Source of the DNA: Dysgonomonas sp. UBA7710
Lineage (GTDB): Bacteria > Bacteroidota > Bacteroidia > Bacteroidales > Dysgonomonadaceae
Assembly (NCBI RefSeq): GCF_002482385.1
Contig: NZ_DLFW01000031.1
Span: forward strand, 9,376 to 73,375
DNA length: 64,000 bases
Reading direction: 5' to 3'
Position numbers and translations under genes: made by a program. Every line of letters begins with the position of its first letter. Position 1 is the first letter of the stretch. This document shows, in pieces, positions 52,826 through 62,244 of this stretch. The notes below the pieces were generated by a model that saw only the letters and a program-made list of their open reading frames with translations, did no database searches and had not been told where the DNA came from.

Positions 52826-53512
52826 ATGCCGCGCATATACAAACTTTCAAGGACAGGATTGAAATTATTATATAAAGTACGCCATCACCGGGGACATGGC
52901 ATACACTCCCCCTTTGTGTTCAATCTGGTGACAAAGGTAATAGAAGAAAAAGCACCCTATCACGCTTATGACGATATAAAATTCGCACTCGACAGCCTGA
53001 CAGAAAAGCATTTCAAGCTAAATAAACAGAATAAGCTGATGTTTAAACTGGCAAATCATTTCGAGGTAAAACGGGTTCTGGAAATCGGTTCCGGCTTTGG
53101 AGTCAACACACTCTGCCTGACTGCGCCGTCTTCCAATATAGAATGTACATGTGTCGAGATATCGGAACAAAAAGCAGCGCTGGCCCGGAAATTGTACCAT
53201 AACTGGGCAAGAAAGATAAATCTGCATACAGAAGCGGCATTACCCGTTTTAGCAGATAAACAGGACTGTATATTGATCGACCTTAACAATTATAATCATC
53301 TGCCGGCGGATATAAACAGGTACTTGCTGGAGCTGTCACACGAAAAAACATTCATTATTGTGAAAGGTATCCGAACAAACAAACGCTATCAGATGTTATG
53401 GAGAAGTATTTTAAATACAGAGTCGCGGACAGCTGTACTCGATCTGTTTAATACCGGAATCTTATTTTTCGACAAACAGTTGTACAGATGGAATTATCAG
53501 ATAAGTTTTTAA
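52826..53512 (+). CDS. Class I SAM-dependent methyltransferase-like protein
   Basis: The 228-residue protein shows a Rossmann-type SAM motif VLEIGSGFGVNTL (about residues 80-92) followed by the acidic VEISEQKAALARKL. The N-terminus has the HHRGHGIHSPFVFNLVT pattern seen in uncharacterised Bacteroidetes methyltransferase-like proteins. The substrate is unknown. It is 1 base downstream of the barrel gene, making LysM-barrel-methyltransferase a probable operon. Confidence 0.8.
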   Translation: MPRIYKLSRTGLKLLYKVRHHRGHGIHSPFVFNLVTKVIEEKAPYHAYDDIKFALDSLTEKHFKLNKQNKLMFKLANHFEVKRVLEIGSGFGVNTLCLTAPSSNIECTCVEISEQKAALARKLYHNWARKINLHTEAALPVLADKQDCILIDLNNYNHLPADINRYLLELSHEKTFIIVKGIRTNKRYQMLWRSILNTESRTAVLDLFNTGILFFDKQLYRWNYQISF

Positions 53513-53596
53513 GTAACTATTAGAGATTTATTTGTTTGGCAAGGCAATAAAACAGATACAGCATTCGTATTTACTATCTAAACAGATCATTGATAA

Positions 53597-54157
53597 ATGA
53601 AAAAAAGCTTGGTATATACAAAAACCGGAGATAAGGGAACAACTTCCCTTGTCGGAGGGAAACGGGTAGTTAAATCCCATGTAAGGCTCGAAGCCTATGG
53701 AACTGCCGATGAACTGAATTCCTTTGTGGGATTTCTGACAGAAGAGATAGACGATGAGCACGATTTGGAAACATTATCATATATCCAGCACAAATTGTTT
53801 ACAGTAGGTTCATATCTCGCCACTGAAACCGAGGCCATTCCCCCTAAGGCAGCAAGTATCATTACAGAAAAAGATATTGCGCTGCTGGAAAACGAAATGG
53901 ACAGGATGGACAGTGAACTACCTCCTCTTCGCCAATTTGTATTACCGGGAGGAAGTGAGTCCGCATCAAGGGCACATATATGCCGGACAATCTGCCGGAG
54001 AACTGAGCGTTGTATATACCGGGTGAAGGAAGAATTTCCGGTGGATGAGCACGTGCTAATGTTTGTAAACCGGCTTTCAGATTACTTTTTCTTACTAGCC
54101 AGGAAGGAAAGTAACAAGAAAGGAAAAGAAATATTTTGGAATCAGAGTTTGATATAA
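53597..54157 (+). CDS. PduO-type cob(I)alamin adenosyltransferase
   Basis: The 186-residue enzyme transfers the 5'-deoxyadenosyl group of ATP to cob(I)alamin, giving adenosylcobalamin for mutases such as methylmalonyl-CoA mutase. The N-terminus has YTKTGDKGTTSLVGGKRV (ATP loop), RLEAYGTADELNSFVGF follows, and near the C-terminus the arginine-rich SRAHICRTICRRTER active-site helix. It is the trimeric PduO/ATR type. No cobalamin riboswitch was recognised in the 84-base gap upstream. It shares a strand with the DUF2795 gene downstream. Confidence 0.94.
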   Translation: MKKSLVYTKTGDKGTTSLVGGKRVVKSHVRLEAYGTADELNSFVGFLTEEIDDEHDLETLSYIQHKLFTVGSYLATETEAIPPKAASIITEKDIALLENEMDRMDSELPPLRQFVLPGGSESASRAHICRTICRRTERCIYRVKEEFPVDEHVLMFVNRLSDYFFLLARKESNKKGKEIFWNQSLI

Positions 54158-54177
54158 GAAATAAAGTTCTATTTTTG
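54148..54177 (+). promoter_or_regulatory. Consensus promoter of the DUF2795 gene
   Basis: TTTG (54148-54151), an 18-base spacer and TATTTTTG (54170-54177) match the Bacteroidetes promoter. It overlaps the end of the adenosyltransferase gene and drives the small gene at 54220. Confidence 0.75.
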
Positions 54178-54219
54178 CGAAAAATATAACCAAACTGGCA
54201 AATAAATAAATAAGATACT

Positions 54220-54441
54220 ATGTACTGGACTTTAGAACTTGCATCGAAATTAGAAGATGCGCCATGGCCTGCAACGAAGGAAGAGTTAATAGACTATGCT
54301 CAACGTTCAGGCGCCCCCCTAGAAGTGATAGAAAACTTACAGGAGATCGAGGACGAAGATGAAATCTTTGATACTATCGAAGATATCTGGCCGGATTATC
54401 CCAGCAAGGAAGATTTCTTTTTCAATGAAGACGAATATTAA
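54220..54441 (+). CDS. DUF2795 small acidic protein
   Basis: The 73-residue, strongly acidic protein (MYWTLELASKLEDAPWPATK, then ELIDYAQRSGAPLEVIENL and an acidic tail) matches DUF2795, a small domain of unknown function common in Bacteroidetes. It has its own consensus promoter and a strong terminator, so it is transcribed alone. Confidence 0.88.
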   Translation: MYWTLELASKLEDAPWPATKEELIDYAQRSGAPLEVIENLQEIEDEDEIFDTIEDIWPDYPSKEDFFFNEDEY

Positions 54442-54485
54442 TCGTAAGGAACTGTAAAAGAATTCTTTAAAAAAAGTAATTGAAA

Positions 54486-54521
54486 AGAGATTGGGGTGAA
54501 AGTTCACTCTAATCTCTTTTT
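54486..54521 (+). terminator. Intrinsic terminator of the DUF2795 gene
   Basis: A 15-bp stem with two wobble pairs (54486-54500 with 54503-54517) and a 2-base spacer is followed by a T-run. Confidence 0.85.
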
Positions 54522-54961
54522 GTGTTTTTCCGGATATAGCTTTAGATGAAAACGGTTGAGCTATGCTATTAATACGAATTATTAATAAATCCCTGAAACT
54601 TTATCTATACTGTATCCGGAGAAAGTTATACAAACGAATGGGTATTACCTTTTAACAAGTAATAAGTATTGAATAATTAAGTATAAAGGAGTTCTGATTG
54701 TTAACTGATATTTCTGTTACCTTTGTTACTTTTTTATGGCTTAGCCTCTTTGCGATAGTTTCTTTATTCATAAAAAATAGAATGAGAGCACAGAGTTCTT
54801 TGAAGAAAAGTAACAGCCCGGAAATAGTGTAAAAAGTGTCAGATTTGCCTCGCCTTCGCTTCGGCGATTTCTAATTGTCAAATTTTATGCAGAAGCAACA
54901 AGCAAACAAATTATTAATTTTTCATTCTTATTATTAATTATTATCTATGTCACTTTTTTTC
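54522..54961. repeat. Repeat-bearing gap before mutS
   Basis: No gene is seen. Around 54700-54735 GTTAACTGATATTTCTGTTA and following bases mirror the AACAAAGGTAACAGA motif at 63930. At 54844-54870 the 27-base module starting TTTGCCTCGCCTTCGCTTCG is identical to 11757-11783 in MITE copy 1, flanked here by GTGTCAGA and TTGTCAAATTTTA, as at the 8366 repeat. Confidence 0.75.
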
Positions 54962-54969
54962 TATCTTTG
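54962..54969 (+). promoter_or_regulatory. Putative -7 box of mutS
   Basis: TATCTTTG lies about 50 bases before the GTG start of mutS; no clear -33 TTTG. Confidence 0.5.
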
Positions 54970-55019
54970 CTTACTTGTAATTTAACTATAAAGAATACAT
55001 CTAAATAAACATAATAACT

Positions 55020-57632
55020 GTGTCGAAGAAAGTAGCCGAAACCCCGTTGATGAAACAATATCTGGAAATCAAGAGTAAACATCCTGATGCTATATTGCTG
55101 TTTCGTGTGGGTGACTTTTACGAGACTTTTTCACAAGACGCCATCGATGCCGCCGAGATACTGGGGATAACACTTACCCGGCGGGCCAATGGCGCAGCCC
55201 AGTTTGTCGAACTGGCCGGATTCCCTCACCATGCACTGGATACTTATCTGCCGAAACTGGTGCGGGCAGGTAAGCGCGTCGCTATCTGCGACCAGCTGGA
55301 AGACCCCAAGCTGACCAAAACAATTGTAAAACGGGGAATTACGGAACTTGTCACTCCCGGAGTATCCATTAATGACAATATCCTCAACCACAAAGAAAAC
55401 AATTTTCTATGTGCAGTACATTTTGCGAAAAGCAGCTGTGGTATTTCACTGCTCGATATTTCCACAGGTGAATATCTTGTAGCGGAAGGGACTAAAGAAT
55501 ATGTAGATAAACTACTCACCAACTTTTCACCGAAAGAAGTTCTGGTGGAAAGAAGTAAGAAAAAGCTATTTGAAGAATATTTCGGGACACGTTTCTTTAT
55601 CTTCGAACTCGATGACTGGGTATTTACGGAAGATACTGCCAGAGACAGGTTATTGAAGCACTTTGAAACAAAGAACCTGAAAGGATTCGGTGTGGAACAT
55701 CTGACAAACGGGGTAATCGCGGCAGGAACAATCCTTCATTATCTCGATGTCACCCAGCATACACAGATAGGGCATATCACTTCGCTTTCCCGCATAGAGG
55801 AAGATAAGTACGTCCGTCTGGATAAATTCACAGTCCGCAGCCTCGAACTCATTTCCACCATGAACGAAGGAGGAAAAAGCCTTCTCGACATTCTGGACAG
55901 GACAACATCGCCAATGGGCGCCCGTATGCTTCGCCGCTGGATGGTATTCCCGCTGAAAGAAGCAAAGCCTATAAACAGCCGGCTATCCGTAGTTGAATAC
56001 TTCTTCAAGGATCTGGAATTAAAAGGCCTGCTGGAAGAACAACTTTCATTAATCGGAGACCTGGAACGCATTATATCCAAAGTAGCCGTAAACAGAATTA
56101 CCCCGCGTGAAGTAGTCCAGTTGAAAGTGGCATTAAAAGCCATAGAACCGATACGTGAGGCATTTCTGGCATCAAGTGAGCCGAGCCTGAGAGAGATAGG
56201 GGAAAAACTCAACCCCTGCCCTATTATCCGAGACCGCATAGAGAAAGAGATATATCCCGATCCACCCTCAATGCTGAATCGTGGGAACGTTATAAATAAA
56301 GGGGTAAACGCCGACCTCGACGAGTTACGGGATATTGCTTTCTCCGGAAAAGACTACCTGCTGAAAATACAACAACGGGAGACTGAAGCTACCGGTATCT
56401 CCTCTCTCAAGATAAGTTTCAACAGTGTATTCGGTTATTATATCGAAGTCCGGAACGCGCACAAGGATAAAGTTCCGGCCGAATGGATACGTAAGCAGAC
56501 ACTGGTAAATGCAGAACGTTATATCACACAGGAACTGAAAGATTATGAAGAGAAGATTCTGGGTGCGGAAGAGAAAATCCTGTCCCTCGAAACATCCCTA
56601 TTTAACGACCTTGTACTCAGCCTTGTAGAATACATCCCGACTATACAGGTAAACGCGAACCTGATCGCGCAGACCGACTGCCTGCTATCATTCGCCAAAG
56701 TAGCCAAGGAGAACAAGTATATCCGTCCCGAAATAAACGATACGGATGCATTGAAGATAAAGAACGGCCGCCATCCGGTCATTGAAAAGCAGTTGCCATT
56801 AGGCGAATCCTATATAACAAACGACGTCTTTCTGGATAGCAATTCGCAACAGATCATTATCATAACCGGACCGAATATGGCCGGTAAATCGGCCCTGCTC
56901 CGCCAAACGGCTTTGATTACACTGATGGCGCAAGCCGGTAGTTTCGTTCCTGCCGAATCTGCGCAGATAGGGCTGGTAGACAAGATATTTACCCGCGTAG
57001 GAGCATCGGATAATATTTCACTGGGCGAATCAACCTTTATGGTGGAAATGAATGAAGCGTCTGATATATTGAATAACCTCTCTCCGCGGAGTCTCGTCTT
57101 GTTCGACGAATTAGGCCGGGGAACGAGTACTTATGACGGTATATCCATCGCATGGGCTATTGTGGAATACATTCACGAGCATCCGAAGGCAAAAGCAAAG
57201 ACCCTGTTTGCCACCCACTACCATGAACTGAATGAGATGGAAAAATCCTTCAAACGGATTAAGAACTTTAATGTTTCGGTCAAGGAAGTGGATAACAAGG
57301 TGATATTCCTGCGCAAACTTATTCCGGGAGGCAGCGAACACAGCTTCGGGATTCATGTAGCCAAGATGGCCGGCATGCCTCAAAGTATTGTGAAACGGGC
57401 GAATAATATACTGAAACAATTGGAGGCTGATAACCGTAAACAGGGAATATCGAAGCCAATAAATGATATTAAAGAAAACAGGGAGGGTTACCAGCTTAGT
57501 TTCTTTCAATTGGACGACCCTGTGCTTAGCCAGGTAAGAGATGAGATAAAGTCGCTGGATGTCAATAACCTTACGCCGATGGAAGCCTTAAATAAACTAA
57601 ATGATATAAAGAAAATAGTTTCAGGTAAATAA
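55020..57632 (+). CDS. mutS: DNA mismatch repair protein MutS
   Basis: MutS recognises mismatches and starts repair with MutL. The 870-residue protein appears to start at GTG (55020), since the conserved ETPLMKQYLEIK follows at once and no in-frame ATG precedes. The mismatch-binding FRVGDFYETF motif (about residues 28-37) with the critical phenylalanine/glutamate pair is intact. The ATPase has GPNMAGKSALLRQ (about 620-632), DELGRGTSTYDG and a C-terminal ATHYHELNEM. The length is normal. A -7 box lies upstream. Confidence 0.97.
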   Translation: MSKKVAETPLMKQYLEIKSKHPDAILLFRVGDFYETFSQDAIDAAEILGITLTRRANGAAQFVELAGFPHHALDTYLPKLVRAGKRVAICDQLEDPKLTKTIVKRGITELVTPGVSINDNILNHKENNFLCAVHFAKSSCGISLLDISTGEYLVAEGTKEYVDKLLTNFSPKEVLVERSKKKLFEEYFGTRFFIFELDDWVFTEDTARDRLLKHFETKNLKGFGVEHLTNGVIAAGTILHYLDVTQHTQIGHITSLSRIEEDKYVRLDKFTVRSLELISTMNEGGKSLLDILDRTTSPMGARMLRRWMVFPLKEAKPINSRLSVVEYFFKDLELKGLLEEQLSLIGDLERIISKVAVNRITPREVVQLKVALKAIEPIREAFLASSEPSLREIGEKLNPCPIIRDRIEKEIYPDPPSMLNRGNVINKGVNADLDELRDIAFSGKDYLLKIQQRETEATGISSLKISFNSVFGYYIEVRNAHKDKVPAEWIRKQTLVNAERYITQELKDYEEKILGAEEKILSLETSLFNDLVLSLVEYIPTIQVNANLIAQTDCLLSFAKVAKENKYIRPEINDTDALKIKNGRHPVIEKQLPLGESYITNDVFLDSNSQQIIIITGPNMAGKSALLRQTALITLMAQAGSFVPAESAQIGLVDKIFTRVGASDNISLGESTFMVEMNEASDILNNLSPRSLVLFDELGRGTSTYDGISIAWAIVEYIHEHPKAKAKTLFATHYHELNEMEKSFKRIKNFNVSVKEVDNKVIFLRKLIPGGSEHSFGIHVAKMAGMPQSIVKRANNILKQLEADNRKQGISKPINDIKENREGYQLSFFQLDDPVLSQVRDEIKSLDVNNLTPMEALNKLNDIKKIVSGK

Positions 57633-57719
57633 AATGTTAAAGAATTTCAGACGCATTGTATTTTTTCATTCCTTTGTATCCCGAAACGAACTTACAAACA
57701 ATAAGATAGACTAAGAAAA

Positions 57720-58661
57720 ATGACTCGTAAAAAAATACTTGTAACAGGGGGAGCCGGATTTATCGGATCACATCTATGCGGAAGGCTTCTGAACGAAGGC
57801 AATGAAGTATTATGCTTAGACAATTATTTTACGGGCTCTAAAGAGAATGTCGTCCACTTACTCAATAATCCCTACTTCGAATTAATCAGGCATGATATTG
57901 TTCATCCGTTTCATGTGGATGTAGATCAAATATACAACCTTGCATGCCCTGCCTCTCCTGTTCATTATCAGTACAACGCCATCAAGACCATCAAGACTTC
58001 CGTCATGGGAGCCATCAATATGCTTGGACTGGCAAAACGCCTGAAAGCAAAAATACTTCAGGCTTCGACAAGTGAAGTATATGGAGATCCTCATGTACAT
58101 CCCCAGCCCGAGTCATATTGGGGGAATGTGAACCCTATCGGGATACGTTCTTGTTATGATGAAGGAAAACGCTGTGCCGAGACATTATTTATGGATTATC
58201 ACCGCCAAAACGGGGTAAAGATTAAGATCGTCCGCATATTCAATACATATGGCCCTCATATGAATCCGGAAGACGGACGTGTGGTTTCCAACTTTATAGT
58301 ACAGGCTTTGAAAGGGGAAGATATCACCATATACGGGGACGGGACACAAACACGCAGTTTCCAGTATGTAGATGATATGGTGGAAGCTATGATAAGAATG
58401 ATGGCTACTGATGATTCGTTTGTGGGCCCTGTAAATACAGGTAATCCGTATGAATTTACCATGATTGAACTGGCTACCCTGATATTGGAGCTGACAGGTT
58501 CCAAGTCCAAATTAGTATTTAAGCCTCTGCCGGGTGATGATCCGAAACAAAGGAGACCCGACATTACCTTGGCTAAAGAAAAGTTGAACTGGGAACCTAA
58601 AGTACAGTTGAGAGAAGGACTTATAAAGACCATAGCGTATTTTGATAGTATCCTGGAATAA
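57720..58661 (+). CDS. UDP-glucuronate decarboxylase-like sugar-nucleotide SDR
   Basis: The 313-residue extended SDR has the NAD loop GGAGFIGSHLCGRL (about residues 9-22), the catalytic Y-x3-K in SCYDEGKRCAE (about 144-154), and the HPQPESYWGNVNPIGIR segment typical of UXS enzymes, which convert UDP-glucuronate to UDP-xylose. Related UDP-sugar epimerases cannot be fully excluded, but the active-site block favours UXS. It precedes glycosyltransferase genes, so the product probably feeds surface polysaccharide. Confidence 0.88.
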   Translation: MTRKKILVTGGAGFIGSHLCGRLLNEGNEVLCLDNYFTGSKENVVHLLNNPYFELIRHDIVHPFHVDVDQIYNLACPASPVHYQYNAIKTIKTSVMGAINMLGLAKRLKAKILQASTSEVYGDPHVHPQPESYWGNVNPIGIRSCYDEGKRCAETLFMDYHRQNGVKIKIVRIFNTYGPHMNPEDGRVVSNFIVQALKGEDITIYGDGTQTRSFQYVDDMVEAMIRMMATDDSFVGPVNTGNPYEFTMIELATLILELTGSKSKLVFKPLPGDDPKQRRPDITLAKEKLNWEPKVQLREGLIKTIAYFDSILE

Positions 58662-58691
58662 AGACTTTTACGAAGGCATAAATATAACAAC

Positions 58692-59408
58692 ATGAAACTT
58701 TCAATTGTAATTCCCGCATACAACGAAGCCAGAACAATACACCTGATACTGAATAAAGTCTTGGCAGTAAACCTGATCGGCAATTTCGAAAAAGAGATTA
58801 TCATTGTTAACGACTGTTCAAAAGATGATACGGTAGAGGTGGTAAAAGCCTATATAACCGAGCATCCGCAAGCAGATATGAAGCTCTTCGAACAACCCGT
58901 GAATATGGGGAAAGGAGCCGCTCTGCACAGGGGCATTAAAGAAGCTACAGGAGAGTACCTGATAATACAGGATGCCGACCTCGAATACGATCCGGAGGAG
59001 TACAATATCTTATTGAAGCCTGTGGTAGACGGATTTGCAGATGTTGTATTCGGCTCAAGGTTTATGGGAGGGAGACCTCATCGCATACTCTTCTTTTGGC
59101 ATTCTATCGGTAATCAGATATTGACATTTGTCTCCAATATGTTTACTAACCTCAATCTTTCGGATATGGAGACATGCTATAAGCTGTTCCGCTCCGACAT
59201 TATCAAGTCTATTCCTTTGCAGGAGAGACGCTTCGGATTTGAGCCGGAAGTGACAGCCAAGGTGGCCAGGTTTCCCAATGTAAGAATCTATGAAGTAGGT
59301 ATCTCCTATTACGGCCGTACTTACGAAGAAGGTAAGAAGATAGGCTGGAAAGACGGGGTAAGAGCCTTTATCTGTATGCTCAAGTACGGATTATTCAGGA
59401 TGAAGTGA
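58692..59408 (+). CDS. Glycosyltransferase family 2 (dolichyl-phosphate mannose synthase-like)
   Basis: The 238-residue GT-A enzyme starts MKLSIVIPAYNEARTI and has the DADLEYDP metal-binding motif (about residues 97-104), GSRFMGG and GFEPEVTAKVAR. This pattern matches the polyprenyl-phosphate sugar transferase group, without C-terminal membrane helices. It probably adds a sugar to undecaprenyl phosphate for cell-surface glycans. It follows the UDP-sugar decarboxylase by 30 bases and is convergent with the next gene. Confidence 0.88.
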   Translation: MKLSIVIPAYNEARTIHLILNKVLAVNLIGNFEKEIIIVNDCSKDDTVEVVKAYITEHPQADMKLFEQPVNMGKGAALHRGIKEATGEYLIIQDADLEYDPEEYNILLKPVVDGFADVVFGSRFMGGRPHRILFFWHSIGNQILTFVSNMFTNLNLSDMETCYKLFRSDIIKSIPLQERRFGFEPEVTAKVARFPNVRIYEVGISYYGRTYEEGKKIGWKDGVRAFICMLKYGLFRMK

Positions 59409-59421
59409 TCCCAATGATATA

Positions 59422-60537
59422 TTACAAAATAAAGAAGAAAGACTCGATTGAGCGGGTGAAATTATCCCACGACAATCGTTTCTTCTCTCTTTTAAGATTA
59501 TCCCTATAGGATTGTACATCCGAATCAAAAAACTCTTTTATACCTTTTGCTATATCGCCGGAAGCAGGCTCCGGTACTACCAAACCTGTATTTGAATCCT
59601 TAACAGTAGTGCCTAATGCCCCTACGTTCGTAGCTACCATAGGTAGTTCCATCTGATAGGCCAAGGCTACTACTCCGCTTTGAGTAGCGGACTTATATGG
59701 CAGGACCAGTACATCTGCGGCAGAGAATAAGGTTGAGACCATATCATCGGGGATATATTGCTCAAATACAATGATATTCTCCTTTAGTGGGGATTGATTA
59801 ATCAGTTCTGTATATTTGTCAAAACTGCCATAACTCTCCCCGGCTATGATTAATTGGTAGGAGTCATCCAGCATTCCCATCGCCCCGATAAGAATATCCA
59901 ATCCCTTATAATCCCGTATCAGCCCGAAGAAAAGGAGATTCTTCTTATCATCTCTGATCCCCAGCACCTTACATGCGGAGGCTTTATCCGTGCGTTCGGC
60001 ATACTGGTCATATATAGGATGTGGCTGTAGTAGTATCCGTGCATCTTTCTTCAGGGAGAGTAAATCCTGCCGGACAGGTTCACTCATAACAATAAATGCA
60101 TCGCATCTGTTGAAGAAAAAACGGGCAAAAGACTTATCCACAAACCTTTTCTCATGCGGAATCGCATTGTGAACGAGAGCCACTATTTTAGTCCTTTTAT
60201 TAAGGAAAAGGCATACCGAGCCATAGGCAGGTGCAAGGAAAGACATCCAGTATGGTATAATAAGCAGATCGGGAGCATACTTATTAATATGTCTGGCTGT
60301 CCGTATATATGTAAAAGGATTTATACTATTTAATACGCGATCACTCTCTATTACTGTAGCAGTATCGCCTTCAGCGACATACTGGGTCTTACCGGGAAAA
60401 AGAAAATCGGGATAAAGAGTCGTAAACGTGAATGCTTTCACCTCATTCTGTCCGGAAAGCTCTGTATATAACCGGGCATTAAGTTGAGCTAAACCTCCCC
60501 TGTAAGGATAAAATGGTGAAAGGATTGCAATTTTCAT
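59422..60537 (-). CDS. Glycosyltransferase family 4-type (GT-B)
   Basis: The 371-residue GT-B protein has LSPFYPYRGGLAQLNARLY at the N-terminus (GG acceptor loop), HNAIPHEKR, and the donor-side LLFFGLIRDYKGLDILIGAM and LPYKSATQSGVVALAYQMELP with an E-x7-like region at the C-terminal half. It transfers a sugar from a nucleotide donor, with unknown specificity. Its first four bases overlap the end of the family 9 gene upstream, so they are translationally coupled. Confidence 0.88.
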   Translation of the reverse strand: MKIAILSPFYPYRGGLAQLNARLYTELSGQNEVKAFTFTTLYPDFLFPGKTQYVAEGDTATVIESDRVLNSINPFTYIRTARHINKYAPDLLIIPYWMSFLAPAYGSVCLFLNKRTKIVALVHNAIPHEKRFVDKSFARFFFNRCDAFIVMSEPVRQDLLSLKKDARILLQPHPIYDQYAERTDKASACKVLGIRDDKKNLLFFGLIRDYKGLDILIGAMGMLDDSYQLIIAGESYGSFDKYTELINQSPLKENIIVFEQYIPDDMVSTLFSAADVLVLPYKSATQSGVVALAYQMELPMVATNVGALGTTVKDSNTGLVVPEPASGDIAKGIKEFFDSDVQSYRDNLKREKKRLSWDNFTRSIESFFFIL

Positions 60538-61577
60538 GGGTTTATCTTATCTAGTACCTTATAAATTCTTGAAACGACGGATTCCTCGGTAATTCTCTCC
60601 ATACAAGCGTACTCCTCATCCTCTCTCTGACAAGGCAGTTCCCCAAAAACCGAACATGGCCTGCAATCCAAATCAACCTGAACTGCATTAGCTATATCCT
60701 GTCCGAATCCATAAAAGCCCATTGCCGGATGGGTTGCTCCCCACACAGACACCACAGGTACCTGCACCAATGAAGCTAAATGCATATTAGCCGAATCCAT
60801 CGACAGCATGACGTCCAGATATGAGATAAGAAGCATTTCTTTCTGCAAGTTGAGTTTTCCCGTCAGGTTGACCGTATTCGGATACTTGGACGCCCAGTGG
60901 GACAATACCTTTTGCTCCTCCTTACCCGAACCAAATAAAAATACAGTAATTCCCTCTTTCTTAGATAATATATCAATTATATTCGACATTTTCTCTAAAG
61001 GATATATTTTACCTTTATGCTTAGAAAAAGGGGCTATACCTACCCATTTACCATTCTTCTCTTTAACAACGGCTTTAAGATCCGAAAAATTCCGGGGAAC
61101 GAAATCGAAGAAATTATTGAACACCATTGGTGCAGGAAAACCCAATCTGTCAAAAACTTCCTGATAACGCTGCATTGTATGTTTAAGCGGTGGCTCCAGC
61201 TGTTTATGAGCTATCGCATATTTTTTCTCATTCTTACCTTTATCGATATGCGCAACTTTGCGCCCCATCAGGAACATGGAATGGCGTATACCTTTCGATC
61301 GCAAAACGTCGTGTACATCAGCCACATGAGAAAACCTCATAGCAGACAACCGCCTCATCACCCTGAAATAACCTATTAATCCCCGGTGCCTCTGTTTAAT
61401 ATCGAGAGGAATAACATTGATATTAAATCCCAGATTCTCGAACAATGGGGCAAATGCTTTCCGGGTCATTACCGAAAAACGATCCTGTGGATATCTCGCT
61501 GCAACAGAATATACAACCGGAACGAGCATAGCTACATCTCCGAAGGAAGATATCCGTATTACCAGAACTTTAGACAT
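60534..61577 (-). CDS. Glycosyltransferase family 9 (heptosyltransferase-type)
   Basis: The 347-residue enzyme has MSKVLVIRISSFGDVAML, KHKGKIYPLEKM and a C-terminal SMDSANMHLASL and PVVSVWGATHPAMGF, which match the ADP-heptose:LPS heptosyltransferase family. It probably adds a sugar to the lipid A inner core, in the inner membrane's cytoplasmic face. In Bacteroidetes such genes often neighbour a DUF4254 gene, as here (30 bases apart). The next gene overlaps by 4 bases. Confidence 0.9.
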   Translation of the reverse strand: MSKVLVIRISSFGDVAMLVPVVYSVAARYPQDRFSVMTRKAFAPLFENLGFNINVIPLDIKQRHRGLIGYFRVMRRLSAMRFSHVADVHDVLRSKGIRHSMFLMGRKVAHIDKGKNEKKYAIAHKQLEPPLKHTMQRYQEVFDRLGFPAPMVFNNFFDFVPRNFSDLKAVVKEKNGKWVGIAPFSKHKGKIYPLEKMSNIIDILSKKEGITVFLFGSGKEEQKVLSHWASKYPNTVNLTGKLNLQKEMLLISYLDVMLSMDSANMHLASLVQVPVVSVWGATHPAMGFYGFGQDIANAVQVDLDCRPCSVFGELPCQREDEEYACMERITEESVVSRIYKVLDKINP

Positions 61578-61606
61578 AATCGTACTTTTTGTAAGCTTCT
61601 ATCCGG

Positions 61607-62215
61607 TTATTGTGTTTTAGCATATAAAACAGGATTAAGACTTGGATCGTTATACATCTTCATCTGCTTGTATACTTTCATATATTTCTTTCCTGTTTCT
61701 ATATCCTCTAATAATTCTTCTATGGCAGTGGAAAGGTCTTTACGCTGCGTAAGTAAAACCTGAAGCTTCTTCGATGCTTGCTCGTGATGATCTGCGGTTG
61801 TGTTCTTCCTGTCCACTTCCTGTTGCATATGATATATCTTAAGAGCAAGTATAGACAAGCGGTCTATCGCCCATGCAGGGCTTTCGGTATTAATACGGGC
61901 ATCGGACAAAGGGCTTATATCTTTATACTTATCCAGAAAATAACTGTCTATCAGCTCTACCAGATCTGTTCTGTCCTGATTCGATTTATCGATACGGCGC
62001 TTTATTAACAGGGCTTCTGCCGGATTAATGTCCGGATCGCGGATAATATCTTCCAGATGCCACTGAACCGTATCAATCCAGTTTTTAAGATACAAAAAAT
62101 ATTCTATCGATTTCTCAGTATAAGGATTACTGATAGGACTATCTACATTGTCCGTTTTATGATAATCATTAATTGATTTCTCAAAAATAGAATTACTCAA
62201 ATCGGTAAAAGTCAT
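61607..62215 (-). CDS. DUF4254 protein
   Basis: The 202-residue, mostly helical protein matches DUF4254, found almost only in Bacteroidetes beside heptosyltransferase-like genes. Segments include NWIDTVQWHLEDIIRDPDI and SPAWAIDRLSILALKIYHM. The strong link suggests a role in lipopolysaccharide core assembly, but no biochemical function is known. It is the first gene of a three-gene minus-strand unit with GT9 and GT4. Confidence 0.9.
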   Translation of the reverse strand: MTFTDLSNSIFEKSINDYHKTDNVDSPISNPYTEKSIEYFLYLKNWIDTVQWHLEDIIRDPDINPAEALLIKRRIDKSNQDRTDLVELIDSYFLDKYKDISPLSDARINTESPAWAIDRLSILALKIYHMQQEVDRKNTTADHHEQASKKLQVLLTQRKDLSTAIEELLEDIETGKKYMKVYKQMKMYNDPSLNPVLYAKTQ

Positions 62216-62244
62216 GGTTTGTTCTTTATCTTTATATTAATTTA

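Noticed and set aside
53513..53596. Possible cobalamin riboswitch before the adenosyltransferase
   Set aside because: The gap is only 84 bases, too short for the structure, and no B12-box-like motif was seen.
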